Notes under the pieces: generated by a model
What the model was told of the DNA's origin: nothing
The model's input: the letters and a program-made list of their open reading frames with translations, nothing else
Database searches by the model: none
In this document: in pieces, positions 12,691 through 24,352 of the stretch
Layout: each line of letters starts with the position of its first letter
Numbering within the stretch: position 1 is the stretch's first letter
NCBI RefSeq assembly: GCF_032854445.1
Contig: NC_088299.1
Span: 2,021,001 to 2,085,000, forward strand
DNA length: 64,000 nucleotides
Source of the DNA: Liolophura sinensis
Lineage: Eukaryota; Mollusca; Polyplacophora; Chitonida; Chitonidae
Direction of reading: 5' to 3'
Program-made: the position numbers and the translations under genes

Positions 12691-12904
12691 ATAAAATGGA
12701 ATTTGTCAGAGGTAAAAATCCTTTTTTATCACTTAATAGTATGTGTATGTGATAAAGTACTAAAACGTTTTATATATTTGAATGGTGATTTACGTTGTAC
12801 TTATATAGTATTAAACAATTCTACTTAAAGGGTTAGCGTCCATATTATTATTTATTCATAATTAGCTACCGCTGTATACATTGTTTAATTTAGTGTGAAG
12901 GCAG

Positions 12905-13215
12905 CAATGTTACCGGCGGCCATGGCCCTGTCTACCATTAAGTCCACTGAGACTTCCATTTGGAGTTGCCCAAAGCTGTATTTGGCAGCTTTTACCAGTA
13001 TAGTGCGGCGGCATTGCGTGTTGGGGAGATGCAGCAAAACCTCCAAGTGATGCCATCCTCCATAGGTGTCCGAAAGACGACTCTTGGAGATTTGTCAAGT
13101 CGATTTAAACCTTGGACCAGGATTAGCCTGGCTTCGCTCTATATACTAGCGAAGAAATCGTAATCTCCTAGTAGAGAGAGGCTTACAAGGAAAACGGGAC
13201 GAGGGAATCTCAAGG
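12905..13215 (+). pseudogene. Decayed peptidase paralogue, copy E
   Basis: Only a short 'gccatggccctgtctaccat' block matches the intact gene. The rest is the 3' segment shared with copies C and D (starting 'ccatttggagttgcccaaag'). It is the most reduced unit of the tandem series. Confidence 0.55.
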
Positions 13216-13399
13216 TACAGCATTGTTTGAATATAAAATGGAATGTCAAAGGTAAAAAGACTTTATATCACTCAATAGTATGTGTATGTGTTGGAGTATT
13301 TAAAAGTGTTCTTTATTTGAATGGTGTGTTATGGTGTACTTACAGTACTAAATAGTTTTACTTAATCATAAAGTATTATTAATATTTACTTTACTTGTA

Positions 13400-15027
13400 G
13401 TATTAGCATGTATCACAGAGCTGGATGACACACATCTTTGCTTTAAACAACATTTGCAAAGAAAGGCGGAAAGAACATTATCAAACGAGGAAACAACGGA
13501 GAAAACCAAAAATGAACAGTTTCATTTTAAATGTTATATTCAATTTGTTATTATTATGATTTCTACTTTATATCATTTTTTGGAAAGCATTAATAATTAT
13601 ATGTAAAGTTATTATTATTATCATTATGACAGCAAACCGCTGTGCCAATCTCTTGTCACATGACAGCCATCCGTCCTGCATTGTCGGAACCATCAGATAT
13701 TCAGACCAAAAAGTGATACCAAAGCCTTTTCCCCCAAACAAAGACCGCTGAAGACTGGATGGCGAATAAGAAGAGTGAAGAAATCGTAAAGTACATATAA
13801 ATATCGCCAAGAAAAAACATTATGGGTCTACTGCAAGCTTCTACATTTACATAATTTGTATTGAATAACCCTCAATGTAAAAACAAATTGAAAACCTAGT
13901 AAGAACAACACAGATAAATACCTGGGCGAAGAAAGTATGATCAAATAGTGTCGGTTATTAAATGGGTGATGTTTACAGTAATGGGTGACAGCCATGTCAT
14001 GTACAGATAACTACTCAACGCCTTAAAGAGGTTAACGCGATTTTCGAACCCCCATAAACGAGAAGAAAATGTCTCTTTTCACAATTAAAGTATGCTAGGT
14101 TTAATAGACAATATCGTTGAACTCCACCACTCAGTGGCATCCATCGCCAACCGTTCAACATTTCACACATTTAAAAGTTTTGACTTTGTTAAGACCTACT
14201 TGTACTTATCCTATCAAGTGTACACCTATACTTTAAAAGTAACGGTGGCATATACTAAGCACCACCACGAAGAGGTACTAAACATGCCCTTTTAACCACG
14301 TTACCCAATGCAAAATCCCGATTTTCTAATTAACTGAATTGGTAGCTTCATGAAGTAAGGTCCCTTTAAGTTAATGCATACTTGCCAGCTACCAACATAT
14401 GGTGGCTGATTTGGTAAAACACAATGGTTGACTTTATGCTGATCAGAATTTATACCATGGTGCTGCTACCTTACCTTGAAAGGATGGTAGGTATGTTTAG
14501 TGAAGAACCAGAAGATTTATAAGAGTTCAGTCAAACCGATAAGTTTTCATTGAGTACTGTCCAAACGATCTTAAAACTGTTCCAAGAGCTGCTGGGTTGA
14601 GACATGTATCTATGACATGCTCTGTGAAATCAGCAGAAGATATCCAACTTCGTCTTCTTGATACTGTAAAGGAGAAAAAAGAAATATAAATTTACTTTAA
14701 CTGAAAATGTTTTTTACTGCAAGATTTATAAAAACATTTGCGATAAGCTTTTTTTTTTTCACACAAATATAGGGGTACAATTTATTAATGGGCACAAGTA
14801 CCTGTCAAATGACACTTAAACAGAAACTATTTCAGATCTTGAGGACTTACCCTAAGGCGAAAGCCGAAATTTGTAAAATATAGTCATGACAAAGAAAATA
14901 CTCACAACAATTAGATCCTGAAGGAAGCTCGAACATCATCGTTGTACAGCGGTGAGTGAAATCCAAACTTACGTGTTTCCTACTTCCTATTAAGTAAAGA
15001 GATCAATCAAGTTTAAATATCCATATT
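13400..15027. other. No gene seen
   Basis: AT-rich DNA between the peptidase array and the hAT element. No exon or repeat family is recognised. Confidence 0.45.
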
Positions 15028-15347
15028 CAGGGTTTTACCTGGCTGTAATTTTTGTGGGGTTCAATGGACCCCATTCAAAAAAAAAAGTGGGGTCCCACAT
15101 ACCATAATGGGGGTCCAATGAATTTTTAATATATAAATGACCTATAAAAACACATACATATATTAATGACCTTTGTGCTCTGTTTATTTTTTTCAATGTT
15201 ACAAAGACTTTTTTTTCTCTATCATTAAAGTCAAACTCTCAATTTATGTTATGATTATCACTTATATAGTCACTGAGTGGCCTTGAGTGACAGTCTGACT
15301 AACTGTACACTGAGAGAACTTATCAATGAGGAAGTCTTTTTTTCATG

Positions 15348-17410
15348 TCAGTGAAAAATTTTGGCTGCTCTGGCAAAGTCAAAGTGCTCCACATTACCAC
15401 CATTCAGTTTGATAAACATCAGCCTGTTTAGACGTGCTGGGGTTATCCGGTTCCTGGATTTGTTCTTGATTGCATTTTGGATGGAAAATCCCCTCTCACA
15501 TGGGGCAGAGGAAACTGGAAGCACCAATGCAATTTTGCCAAGTAACACAAAGTCAGGAAACTCTTCATTAAACTCTCTGATCAACCCTTTCACAAAAACT
15601 TCAAATGAAAGCACTTGGTATGACTTAGCTAAGTGTTTGAACTGTAGAAAGCTAGCTTCCATTCTCTTTTTGTTAACAAGCTCTTGGTACAACTCTACTA
15701 ACACACCAAACTGTTGCACGCCATAATCTAAGAGGTTAAGGTCACTAGGGTATCGCCCTGGGTTGAACAGGACATCAAAACATTTAAGCTTGTCTAACAT
15801 GTCACTGGGAAACCTGTCATCAAGGTTACTGCTGAGCTTATCCAGGTAGGTATTTCTGATATCATTAAACCTTTGTCTGAGAATGTTATTATCTGTAACA
15901 TTCACATCATGGTACTTGGCTGCCTCTCTTGTTGATGGCATCTCACCCAAAGCATTGAGGACTTCCGTAACCTTGCTGGACCCTTTTCTCATGTCAGTCA
16001 ATGTGTTCTTGGCAGAAGTAACACTGTGTTTGATGAGAAAAGTTGACGGCATCTTTCTGGAACGTAAGACTTACCAATAAACTTCGATAGTCCTACTGCT
16101 TTCGGTGATTTTTCCGCATCAAGGGAGAGCATAATAGCACAATAACTGTCTAGAATCATTTTCACAGCAGACTCAATAGAAAGCCAACGAACAGATGTGG
16201 GTTCCACGATTTGTTTTGCCTTGCCGTTAAGAACAGTTTGTAGTTGTCTTAGCTTATCGTATCTGACAGAAGAATCCCTGTAAAACTGATAGAGTGAGTG
16301 GATCATGGCGTGATAGTTCTTGCAATACTCAATCGACTTTCCTGCCTGGGATACAGCTAAATTCAAACGGTGAGCCACGCAGTGGATATGGACAATATTC
16401 TTATTTCGACGACCCAGTTTTGCGCCGAGTCCATTGTGACGACCAGTCATTACAGCCGCTCCGTCAGTTCCCAGACCAAGGACTTTCTGCATGTCATCCT
16501 GGCAAGTGTTTTTCCTTTCCAAAACTGAGATAATGGCAGTTTCAATACCAGCAGCGGCACTGTCTGTTATACGTTCATTGCCTATAAACGACACATGCAC
16601 TTCTCCATTGTCAATGTATCTAACATAAATGGTAATTTTTTTTCCCACTGATACATCACAAGTCTCGTCCAACATTATGCCAATGAAGTCACTTGCCTGT
16701 AATTTGTCAAGAATGCTTTCCTCCGCGACTTGTTCTGTACACTCCTCCATTTCGGAGACAATTTGCGGCCGTTTGTAGTACTGCTTCACTTTTACACCAT
16801 TCAAAACTTGCAAGTCCATTAGGTCTCGAAAATTATCAGCGGCAATGTTATTTTTGGCCATCACAAAAACAGTTCTTAGCTGAATCATTTCGCTGTTCAT
16901 TTTTTCGTCGTACGTATTTTGGCTGACTTCGCGAACTTTTTTCGTGGCCGCACCTGTGTGAGAGCGCATATGTAAAATCTTTACAGCCTCGTTGTGTTGT
17001 TTAGAATCTTGATGGCGGGACAATGCGCTGAGTTGAAAGTTACAACAGCCCTGGTTTGTTGTGAAGGAATTGTCAAAATTTGCACTTTTACAAGTATTAC
17101 ATATCATACCCGAGGCCTGGGATTCGGAGTTGGCCCTACTCAACCATGGAAATTTCATTTGCCATCCGGTTTGAAACGATCGAGTGCGAGCCCGTTTAGG
17201 TGCCGATACCGCGTCTGTGTCAGTGTGTGAAGTCTTTTCAGCTTCAGCCGGCTCAGGTGATTCAGAATCACGCATGACAACAGTGTGGCTAGACTCGGAT
17301 CCACCGCCGAAAAACTTTGACAACTTGGACTGTTTGCTCATGATTTGCTTTGAATGATAGCACATTTGCTCAGCGGACCGCTTACACTTTACAGCGCGTG
17401 TTGTGTGCAT
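15348..17410 (-). pseudogene. Broken hAT transposase, ZNF862-like
   Basis: The 5' frame (17410 to 15998, 470 codons) has an MSKQSKLSKFFGG start region, a TTF/BED-like zinc finger (C104, C107, H133, H139), and RNase-H-like blocks GIMLDETCDVS (D248) and LGLGTDGAAVMTG (D316). A CVAH motif follows at 344-347. The 3' frame (16052 to 15348) has the hAT C-terminal dimerisation block, LVLPVSSAPCERGFS then RLNRLMFIKLNGG, which carries the presumed catalytic Glu. The two frames differ by one register and overlap. The linker between them is shorter than in relatives, so an internal deletion plus frameshift is likely. The break sits at 'attggtaagtc' (minus strand), which looks like a splice donor, but the next AG is only 18 nt on. 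ZNF862 is a host-domesticated relative; the TIRs here argue for a transposon copy. Confidence 0.8.
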
Positions 17411-17672
17411 TGAAGCAGTGCGTCAATTCATTGATCCCCCTCTAGCAGCATACGTCACAATTGTAGGCCACGCGTGCTATTTTTAGCGCTGGATGTGCCA
17501 TGTTGCTACCGTAGAACACGTGGATGCTGGTTTATGAAAATAACTGGATACATGAATTATTTTAGTGACTAAATCAGCTTCCATGGGCACTTGGACGTGG
17601 TTGTAAATTTTGAGGTTTTTTTTTTGTTGCGTGGCATGGGACCCCTGCCGATGCATTTTTTGCGTCCAAGTC

Positions 17673-17703
17673 AAAAAACACGCGTCAGAGACGCGTGTTT
17701 TTT
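17673..17703. repeat. Perfect 13-bp hairpin in hAT subterminal region
   Basis: The arms (aaaaaacacgcgt / acgcgtgtttttt) are perfect complements around a 5-base loop (cagag). It lies just inside the right terminal repeat. Subterminal motifs of hAT elements commonly bind transposase; that role here is inference. Confidence 0.7.
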
Positions 17704-17724
17704 GCGTCCGGTAAATCCCTGCAT

Positions 17725-18780
17725 GATATTTAATATACATATATATATACATGACATCGAACCGATCACATCACGGTTGATGAACTTTCATATTTTACAA
17801 ATACATGTATAAAAGAAATATTAAAGATAAGCACTTTTTTCAAGACACCAATTTTTTGTTTTACTTTAATTTATTTCACTGGCTGGTTACGTATTTCAAG
17901 GATTAGGCGTATGCCAAGTAACCAAATAGCAAATGCCCTTGAAGATTCATGACTGCATTTCCTTTTGCCGTATAATGTGGCCACTGTGATACAAGAAACG
18001 TGTTGAATAAAACAACGGGTGAAAACAGATCATTTAGGATAAATAAATGTCCGAAACTTTGATTTAAGGGACTGATACTCTGGCTTTTAATATTAGATAT
18101 TCATTACTTTGCTTTAAACCAGAAAAATTTCCAAAAATAAACACATTTTAACCATTATTGCCTTTACCTTAGTGTTAACTTTTATAAATTTAACAACCGG
18201 GAATAAAAGGTGTTTGCATTTGTTCTGCTAAGATGTTCATTCGAGTAGAACAATATTTTTAGCTTTTATAGAACTGTGGAAATTTCGCAATCGTTGTACA
18301 TGTACACGCTCATTTGCACACGACACCTAACACACAGGTATGTTTAGTTGCTACACAGAACGCGGACGTCAGCGAAATTTCGGATCGCCTCAGAGATCGA
18401 TCAGGATACAAACTAAACTTGGCCTATGCGTATGCCACGTGGGCAACAAACGGGGTTTGAATAAATATATATTAAAGGCCAAACGGCACTTAAATAATAC
18501 TGTCGCCTCGTTGTGTTTTGATACCACAAAGGATCAAGGTTACACGTCACAGTGTACTGTGCAAAACGAGGAGTTTACATAGCAAGTTGCATTAACCCTC
18601 TGCCAAAATTCCAAAACTCTTGCCAAAAAACCTCGTTTAGCTCTCCATATCGTTCAGTTTCATCTGATACAAGTGATAAGAGCAAGGTGTCTCCAAGACT
18701 ACGCTACTGATGTGAATTTTAATTCATAATGTTTAAAGAAAACGTCTCTTTCATTACACTTAAGAAACACTGTTGACCTA
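17725..18780. other. No gene seen
   Basis: AT-rich sequence between the hAT element and the peptidase gene, with no recognised exon. Confidence 0.4.
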
Positions 18781-18799
18781 GTTCGATGGATGCTGTTCG

Positions 18800-18907
18800 T
18801 AGATCACGTGGTCACGTTTCCAAGGAGTCCGTCGCAACACTAGCAACGTCTTCAGTTGTCAACACGCTGCTGAGTTCTGTGTGTACAACACTTCTACGTC
18901 ACGTACT
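18800..18907 (+). promoter_or_regulatory. Candidate promoter / 5'UTR of the peptidase gene
   Basis: Immediately upstream of the chosen ATG lie an E-box palindrome (cacgtg, 18805-18810), a second gtcacgt word, and a CRE-like tacgtcacgta (18895-18905). No TATA box is evident. The clustering is suggestive only. Confidence 0.25.
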
Positions 18908-21900
18908 ATGGCGAAGAAAAAGAGCAACAAAAAGGGAAAGAAGAAAGGCAGAGGTGTACTTACATCACTGTTGAACTGTCTCTCTTCCCTTCTATGTTGT
19001 GTTTCGGTGAGTGATGCTAGGGTTTAGGCATAGTCGGAAATCTAAACCAAGATAGGGTTTTAATGTATCATTACACCATATCTATGACGTGTAAAAAACA
19101 CTTATTACTTAATTTCTACAGGTATAGTGGAATGGTACAATACCAATACGTGGACGGGGGATGGCAGTTAAAAAACTTTTAATTAAATATTTTAAAGTGT
19201 AGTGGAGGCATGTCCGACAGCAGGACCTTGGCGCAAGTTTTGATGTCAAAACGTTCCTTCCCAACCCATTATGACGTCACATGACAGATAAGAGAACGTT
19301 ACAGCACAAACATTGTAGACGTTGCGCTACAATCAATCGCTGACATAACAGCCGATCCTGCTTCACGCTAGCGCCACCGCAAGGGTTTAAAAATATACCG
19401 CCTTGCCATTGATCGCGTTAATTTATATGGCCATGAAACAATGAACACGGTAGCGTAAAATGTTATTTGCAGTTAAGTGCAGCCAGGCTAATGTTTTTTT
19501 CTGTGTTACCCCTCACGTGACCCCTCATTTATAAACACCTTGGTTCAGGACGGGGTGCGTAGGCTGAAAGCCTACATGTACGGTATTACTCCATTTACCA
19601 TTTTAAAAAGCAGAAATATTTAAGTGAAAAGTTTAAATTAGGACCACCTGCACAGAACTGTACGTATGTAATGCCATTATTCAGTGTACAATTTCTTTCT
19701 GTAGTGTGGCTTTTATGTAGGCCTAATATAATAAACACAGGTGCTCATGCACTTATTAATATGAGCCGATGACTGACGGGATACCATTTTTTTAACAGTA
19801 CATTATCTCTGACTACGTGTAATACTGTGACTTTGGCAATTTTTAAAAACTTTAACTCACCTGCCAGCACTTCACAGTTCTCCTTGGCGTTGAGACAGAT
19901 TTTCAGTCGAGCGATGATAACTGCATGAAGCCATGAAACTTAAAACTGATCAAGTACATGTAAAGTGCACTGCTTCGAGCAGTAGGTTTTTTTTGCAGAA
20001 GTCCATGTTGGTTCATACACCTTTGTAGTTCTTTCCATTTTGAAGCCCTTTGGTTCCTGGAGTTGTTTCCGTGAAAATATGTACATGTTTTTCGGATTTT
20101 TCAGAATTAACTTGTTTTTCAGATCGTAGCAGACGCCGCTTTGGATTTGATCACTGACGTCATCGCCTTGTATTCCTGCCTTAGCCAACCCTCCTAAAAA
20201 AAATCCCCGAAAGTTTTAGTGCCCTTTTGAAAAGTTCAAATTATCCATATTAAAAATATTAATTACGAAACTTTTCTTCGATGATAATTATTTGCCGATG
20301 AAACACATTGAAAAAGTAATGATGGCCATTAAAGCGGACTATTTCTTTTCGCGATTTACTTTGGTAAACAAGCTTATGTGCGTAAAAACTAAAATGGATC
20401 AGCAAACAACAGAACTGCTCGCTTATTTCATTCTTGGTCCGACTGTTACCATTTCGTGAGATACGTCGGTATGCTTCATAATGTTACCCTGTAAATTATT
20501 GTTCCTTGTATTCAGATAATGCTTCAATTACAGCCTACAAGCCCCGGTAAGTTTGTCTTCAGTTACAAATATTTTACACAATATTCTACGTCCAGCAGTA
20601 CATGTATAGTCATTTAATGACTGCTAATAATTGTTTCAATGTACACAGACGAGAACCCAGCCAGTCGTATGATCTATACGCCTACAAGGAGTAAGTTATA
20701 CATGTTGTTTTGTGAATAATTTGTGTGCTGTCTGTGAAGTTTAGATTGTTTTGCACGATTTTGGCTTCTTTCCACACGATTCTTGCAGACAGTTTCACCT
20801 TATGATCATTTATCTACAATGTTTAACAACAGCCACCCTAACTGATCATGCACGACACCATAATCTGTGTTTCAGCCTTTATAGGCTCCGTGCAGTTTTT
20901 GCATGCTTGTAAAAATTCGAATTTAATTTATTTACCATTAGGCCAATGTGTCCATGTAATGATTGTTATTTCAATTGTAGCATCCCTTTTCATAAGCATT
21001 CCATTTTATGCTGTTATATCTAAATCATTGTAAGAAGTTTTCATTGTTATGATCTTTGAATTCCTTCCTTTTCTGTCGGCAGCGTTTGTAAACGCAGTCC
21101 AGACTACATACATGATTGACATACATGTACATTATGTCCATGTTGTTAGAACTGGGGAGGTAACAAGGGTCCAGATACTGGATTAAGTGTGCATTAACTG
21201 TCACTCAGCACTCACAAATTGCCTCACATATTTTAAGTATGCAAACATTTTTGACAGATTGTGAAAAGTAGTTTTACATTTACATGTCAACTGTAATGCA
21301 ACTCCACCCATCCCAAATGTCATTACCATTTTGCTAAACATAACGGTTATTTACTCTCAGACTTAAGCAGTACGGTATGATCATACAGTGTGTTATTTTC
21401 AGGTAACTGACATTTAAGTTTGTGCATTTTTTGTTGAAATTATGTTGTTACACTGCAAGAGATCATTATGTTATGTGAACTTCAAGTTAGTGCATAAAAG
21501 CAGCACAGATTGCATGTTGTAAAGTGACTTTGTGTAGTGTGATCACTACTGCATGTCATCTAATCACACTTTGCACTTTCTACTGTGAGTATTGTTAAGT
21601 CACAAATGCTAAAGCAGGCTACATGCGGAGTCGAGTCATGTGTGAGCATCAGAGTAGAACTATGTATAATTATTATAACCCTAATACTTATAATCAGATC
21701 GCTTGTTCTATTTTATTTGTTTATAGTCTTCTACTGAAGACGATTCCGGTGAATTAGAGGAACCTAAGGACACGCCTGACAAACCCACCACCACCCAGGT
21801 GTAAGTATGCAACAAAATACAAACCCAAACCTTTTAATGATGAAGCAAGAAAGTTCATCATGAAGTTATGTTCTTGAATATTAAGTCTCAGGAGAGCCAT

Positions 21901-23294
21901 AGACATGATCATGAGGCCTAAAGATGTGTTATGTGATCAGTTTTTGTTTCCTGCATGAATGACGCCTTGATGCTTCAGATCATAATGATTGTGTAGCGGC
22001 ATGCTTGTAATTACACCTGAGAAATCTTCTTTCTTGTTACGCATATATTAATTCACCAGGAATATTACTTTCTGTTTCAGCACCGAGAAGTTCTCCAGTC
22101 TTCCGTCCGATCCACAGGCAGAGCATCTCTCCGAGACTTTGCGCTACTTGCTGTCCCCCTCTCCTCTTCCTTCTGTGCTTCTGGTTAAACCTGCTGTGAA
22201 AACCTACAGCGAGACTGTTGCCACAAAACGAGCAGGGGACAAGGAAGGAGACTGTCGTCAAACAGGTGAGACTCAAAGTACATGTATCCAATCTTAAACC
22301 AAAATGGCCGAATTGTTTCACTAATAAGGGTCAGCTAGTAAAAGAAACTTCAGGTGATTTTGATCGAAGAGATTCACTTTCCTGATTTAAGATTCAGTAT
22401 AGTTGACTTCATTCATGTACTCATCCTGATTCTTGTACATCAGACAACATTATGTCCCTTTTCAACAACGAGCTACATATTTAGGTATAACCTGTATAAA
22501 TGATATGCTCGTCTTATTGCAGTTCCCATATGTAGAATGATAATGATTTGTTTTGTCCTTTTCTTACAGTCTCCGACACGTGTCTGTTAAGTCTTGTGGA
22601 GCACCATTCTCCCTCCTGGCCGGCCAAATCGTCTGTTAGAGCCTCATTCCATCAGGCCTCATCCGCCTGGTTAAATTCTAGCTGGGTTGGCAGCCAGTGC
22701 ACAACCATGTCACTGGTGGCCGTGACCCTGTCTACCATTAAGTCCGTTGAGACTTGGGAGCAGGATGAACTAGACTTCATCCTGTTCAGTGGTGACGGGA
22801 ATCACGGCTCCATCTTAGCCGACCTGGGCCGCATCGCTGACCCCAACCAGCGTGTAGGTGTTTATGAATTAATTGGGCGTAGGGTCACCCTCAGCCTCGG
22901 CAGCCGCCATTTTATAATGGAGGGCTGTGCGGAGACTGATGGGTTGGGGGTGGTTTCTGCCATTGACCCTCAGGCAGGGCCTATGGGAGAGTTTGGAATG
23001 GTCTCCTTTAGCGAGGCTTTACAGACAGCCCTGCTCACCACCGATGGGGCTGTTCTCACTGTGGGAGATTACAGCACTGCCATTATCCCGGACCCAGAAG
23101 GAGGTCTGAGAGTGTGGGATAGCCACAGCCGTGGTCCCGGAGGGATGTTTCACCCGGATGGGAGGGCTGTCCTCACCCAGGTAGAGAACCTCCTTGATCT
23201 GGAAGAACTCATTCGGCTGCAGTTAATACAGCGAGGGTGCCCAGCCGAACAGTTCGAGGTGTTGGGTTTTCGGCGGGTCCTAGGAGGCACATGA
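18908..23294 (+). CDS. Predicted tegument-type (USP-like) cysteine peptidase gene
   Basis: A six-exon model closes in frame at 380 residues: 18908-19006, 20516-20546, 20649-20690, 21740-21800, 22081-22265, 22570-23294. The last two exons are well supported; exons 1-4 rest on splice consensus and phase. The N-terminus is a Lys-rich patch, then a hydrophobic Cys-containing segment (LLNCLSSLLCCV). Exon 5 is acidic/polar. Exon 6 carries the domain: SVRASFHQ, then GSQC with Cys183 (codon 22698), the WEQDELDFILFSGD block, the SFSEALQTALLTTDGAVLTV block, and WDSHSRGPGGMF with Asp323 and His325. This QC...DSH arrangement matches the ubiquitin-specific cysteine-protease domain first described in herpesvirus tegument proteins and also found in many invertebrate genomes, often with helicases. 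No helicase is seen here. Cleavage of ubiquitin-like chains is inferred. A SINE starts about 60 bp after the stop, and five decayed paralogues lie 9-13 kb upstream. Confidence 0.55.
19854..20200 (-). other. Possible minus-strand exons, unidentified
   Basis: On the minus strand, after 'tttttttttag', a frame of about 85 codons (GGLAKAGIQGDDVSDQIQSG...) runs to a TAA at 19940. Just beyond it an exon-like segment reads VIIARLKICLNAKENCEVLA before a good donor (gcag|gtgagt, 19854). The composition looks protein-like, but the two cannot be joined in frame and I recognise neither. They lie inside intron 1 of the peptidase model on the opposite strand. Confidence 0.25.
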
Positions 23295-23354
23295 ATGCCA
23301 GCTGGTAAGTTATGGATAAAAGTCTTCATCCATAATGCTACATTACACGTGAGA

Positions 23355-23492
23355 AGGCCTAGCTGCCAGGAACCCGTAGATGGTCACTGGTTTCCAAAGC
23401 CAGGTTTCCTCCCACCATAATGTTGGCTGCCGTCATAGGTATATGTATTGTTGAGTGCAGTGTAAAACACCAAGCAAATAAATAAATAACTA
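23355..23492 (+). repeat. SINE 3' part (Lys/CORE-like tail family of this window)
   Basis: A divergent 3' portion of the main tRNA-derived SINE: 'ggtttcctcccaccataatg', a tgccgtcata block and the tail 'aaacaccaagcaaataaata'. It begins about 60 bp after the peptidase stop codon, and its tail contains AATAAA at 23477. Confidence 0.65.
23477..23482 (+). terminator. Candidate poly(A) signal inside SINE tail
   Basis: AATAAA (repeated once more four bases on) is the first good poly(A) hexamer downstream of the peptidase stop codon at 23294, and it belongs to a SINE tail. Use by the gene is inference. Confidence 0.3.
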
Positions 23493-24352
23493 TATAAAAT
23501 ACAAATTACTCTGGTGTAATGGTGATATTATTTGTGGATATATTAATGAACTCAATATTTCACTCTTGTATAGGTGTACAGTATTTCAAGCTTTTCAGAA
23601 TGATGACCTCGACAAAAATTCAGGTGTGAAATGGATTAAATTTTATTTATGTCATTGTAAAATAACAAAGAAGTGGAGAATATGGAGGAAACCATCACAG
23701 ATGTGTCTGAAATTATGATTATTTTACATGATAGAAAGTTACTTTGTGATCACCTGGGCTCAACAGCAGACTCGTGGACAAACTACACAGAAGGTTCAGA
23801 TGAGAGTAGAACACATTGTTTTCTTCTCTGACGTTGCAGTGCATGTGTACTCATGAGCACACATACATGTACACCGATAATTGTGATGTAATAAAGCGAA
23901 GAATGAATGAGTTCAGAGCTTTGAGCCGTCTTGATACAGGCAGGAAGGAGTTTTACGAGTTTCCTATTTGATTTCATGTTTATTTTAGTTCTTAAAAAGA
24001 AGTGAATGACCAAACATTTTTGATCTCTGTTGTAGCCAGAAGTAGCCTTTGCAAATATACATCTTACCACTGACATTACAAATGTATCTTCTATACAAGC
24101 ACCATCAGTTTATGGTACATCACAACCTTCGCTGATACAACTCTTTGCCAAAGTGAGCCGTCTGTAAACATGTAGTTTTCTCAAAATTCCTCTATGACCA
24201 AATCAGTGATGTGCTGTACATTTGCATAACTTATTCTAAACATTTAGGCCCATAACAATGTGGATGTGAACTGAGGGTTTTGTTGGTTTTCTAGAGTAAG
24301 TACAGTAAACCTGATAAAATTAAACTTCCCATGTCAATATGCCAATTTTCAG

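Larger units (their letters stand above)
10685..13390 (+). repeat. Spacer repeated between peptidase copies
   Basis: A spacer of about 170 bp recurs after each unit: near 10690-10850, 11145-11290, 12025-12200, 12665-12830 and 13190-13385. Shared words are 'gtacagcattgtttgaatat', 'aaaatggaatttgtcagagg', 'gtatgtgtatgtg' and 'tactaaacaattctactta'. Together with the gene fragments this gives a worn tandem array with units of roughly 0.5-1.2 kb, which grew by local duplication and was later eroded by deletions. Confidence 0.7.
15028..17721 (-). mobile_element. hAT-superfamily DNA transposon
   Basis: The element is bounded by imperfect terminal inverted repeats of hAT type: CAGGGTTTTACCTGGC at 15028 and, on the other strand, CAGGGATTTACCGGAC ending at 17721. 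It encloses a hAT transposase gene on the minus strand. The left subterminal region carries inverted ggggtcc motifs, and the right one a perfect 13-bp-arm hairpin. The flanks (tccatatt / catgatat) do not form a clean 8-bp target duplication, so the insertion is old or the ends have drifted. Length (2.7 kb) is normal for an autonomous hAT, but the transposase is broken. Confidence 0.75.

Noticed and set aside
15361-17230. Plus-strand frames across the hAT element
   Set aside because: Shadows of the transposase reading frame on the opposite strand.
18780-18974. 62-codon frame starting at 18786
   Set aside because: Out of frame with the MAKKK start; Arg/Lys-rich only because it overlaps the lysine-rich exon.
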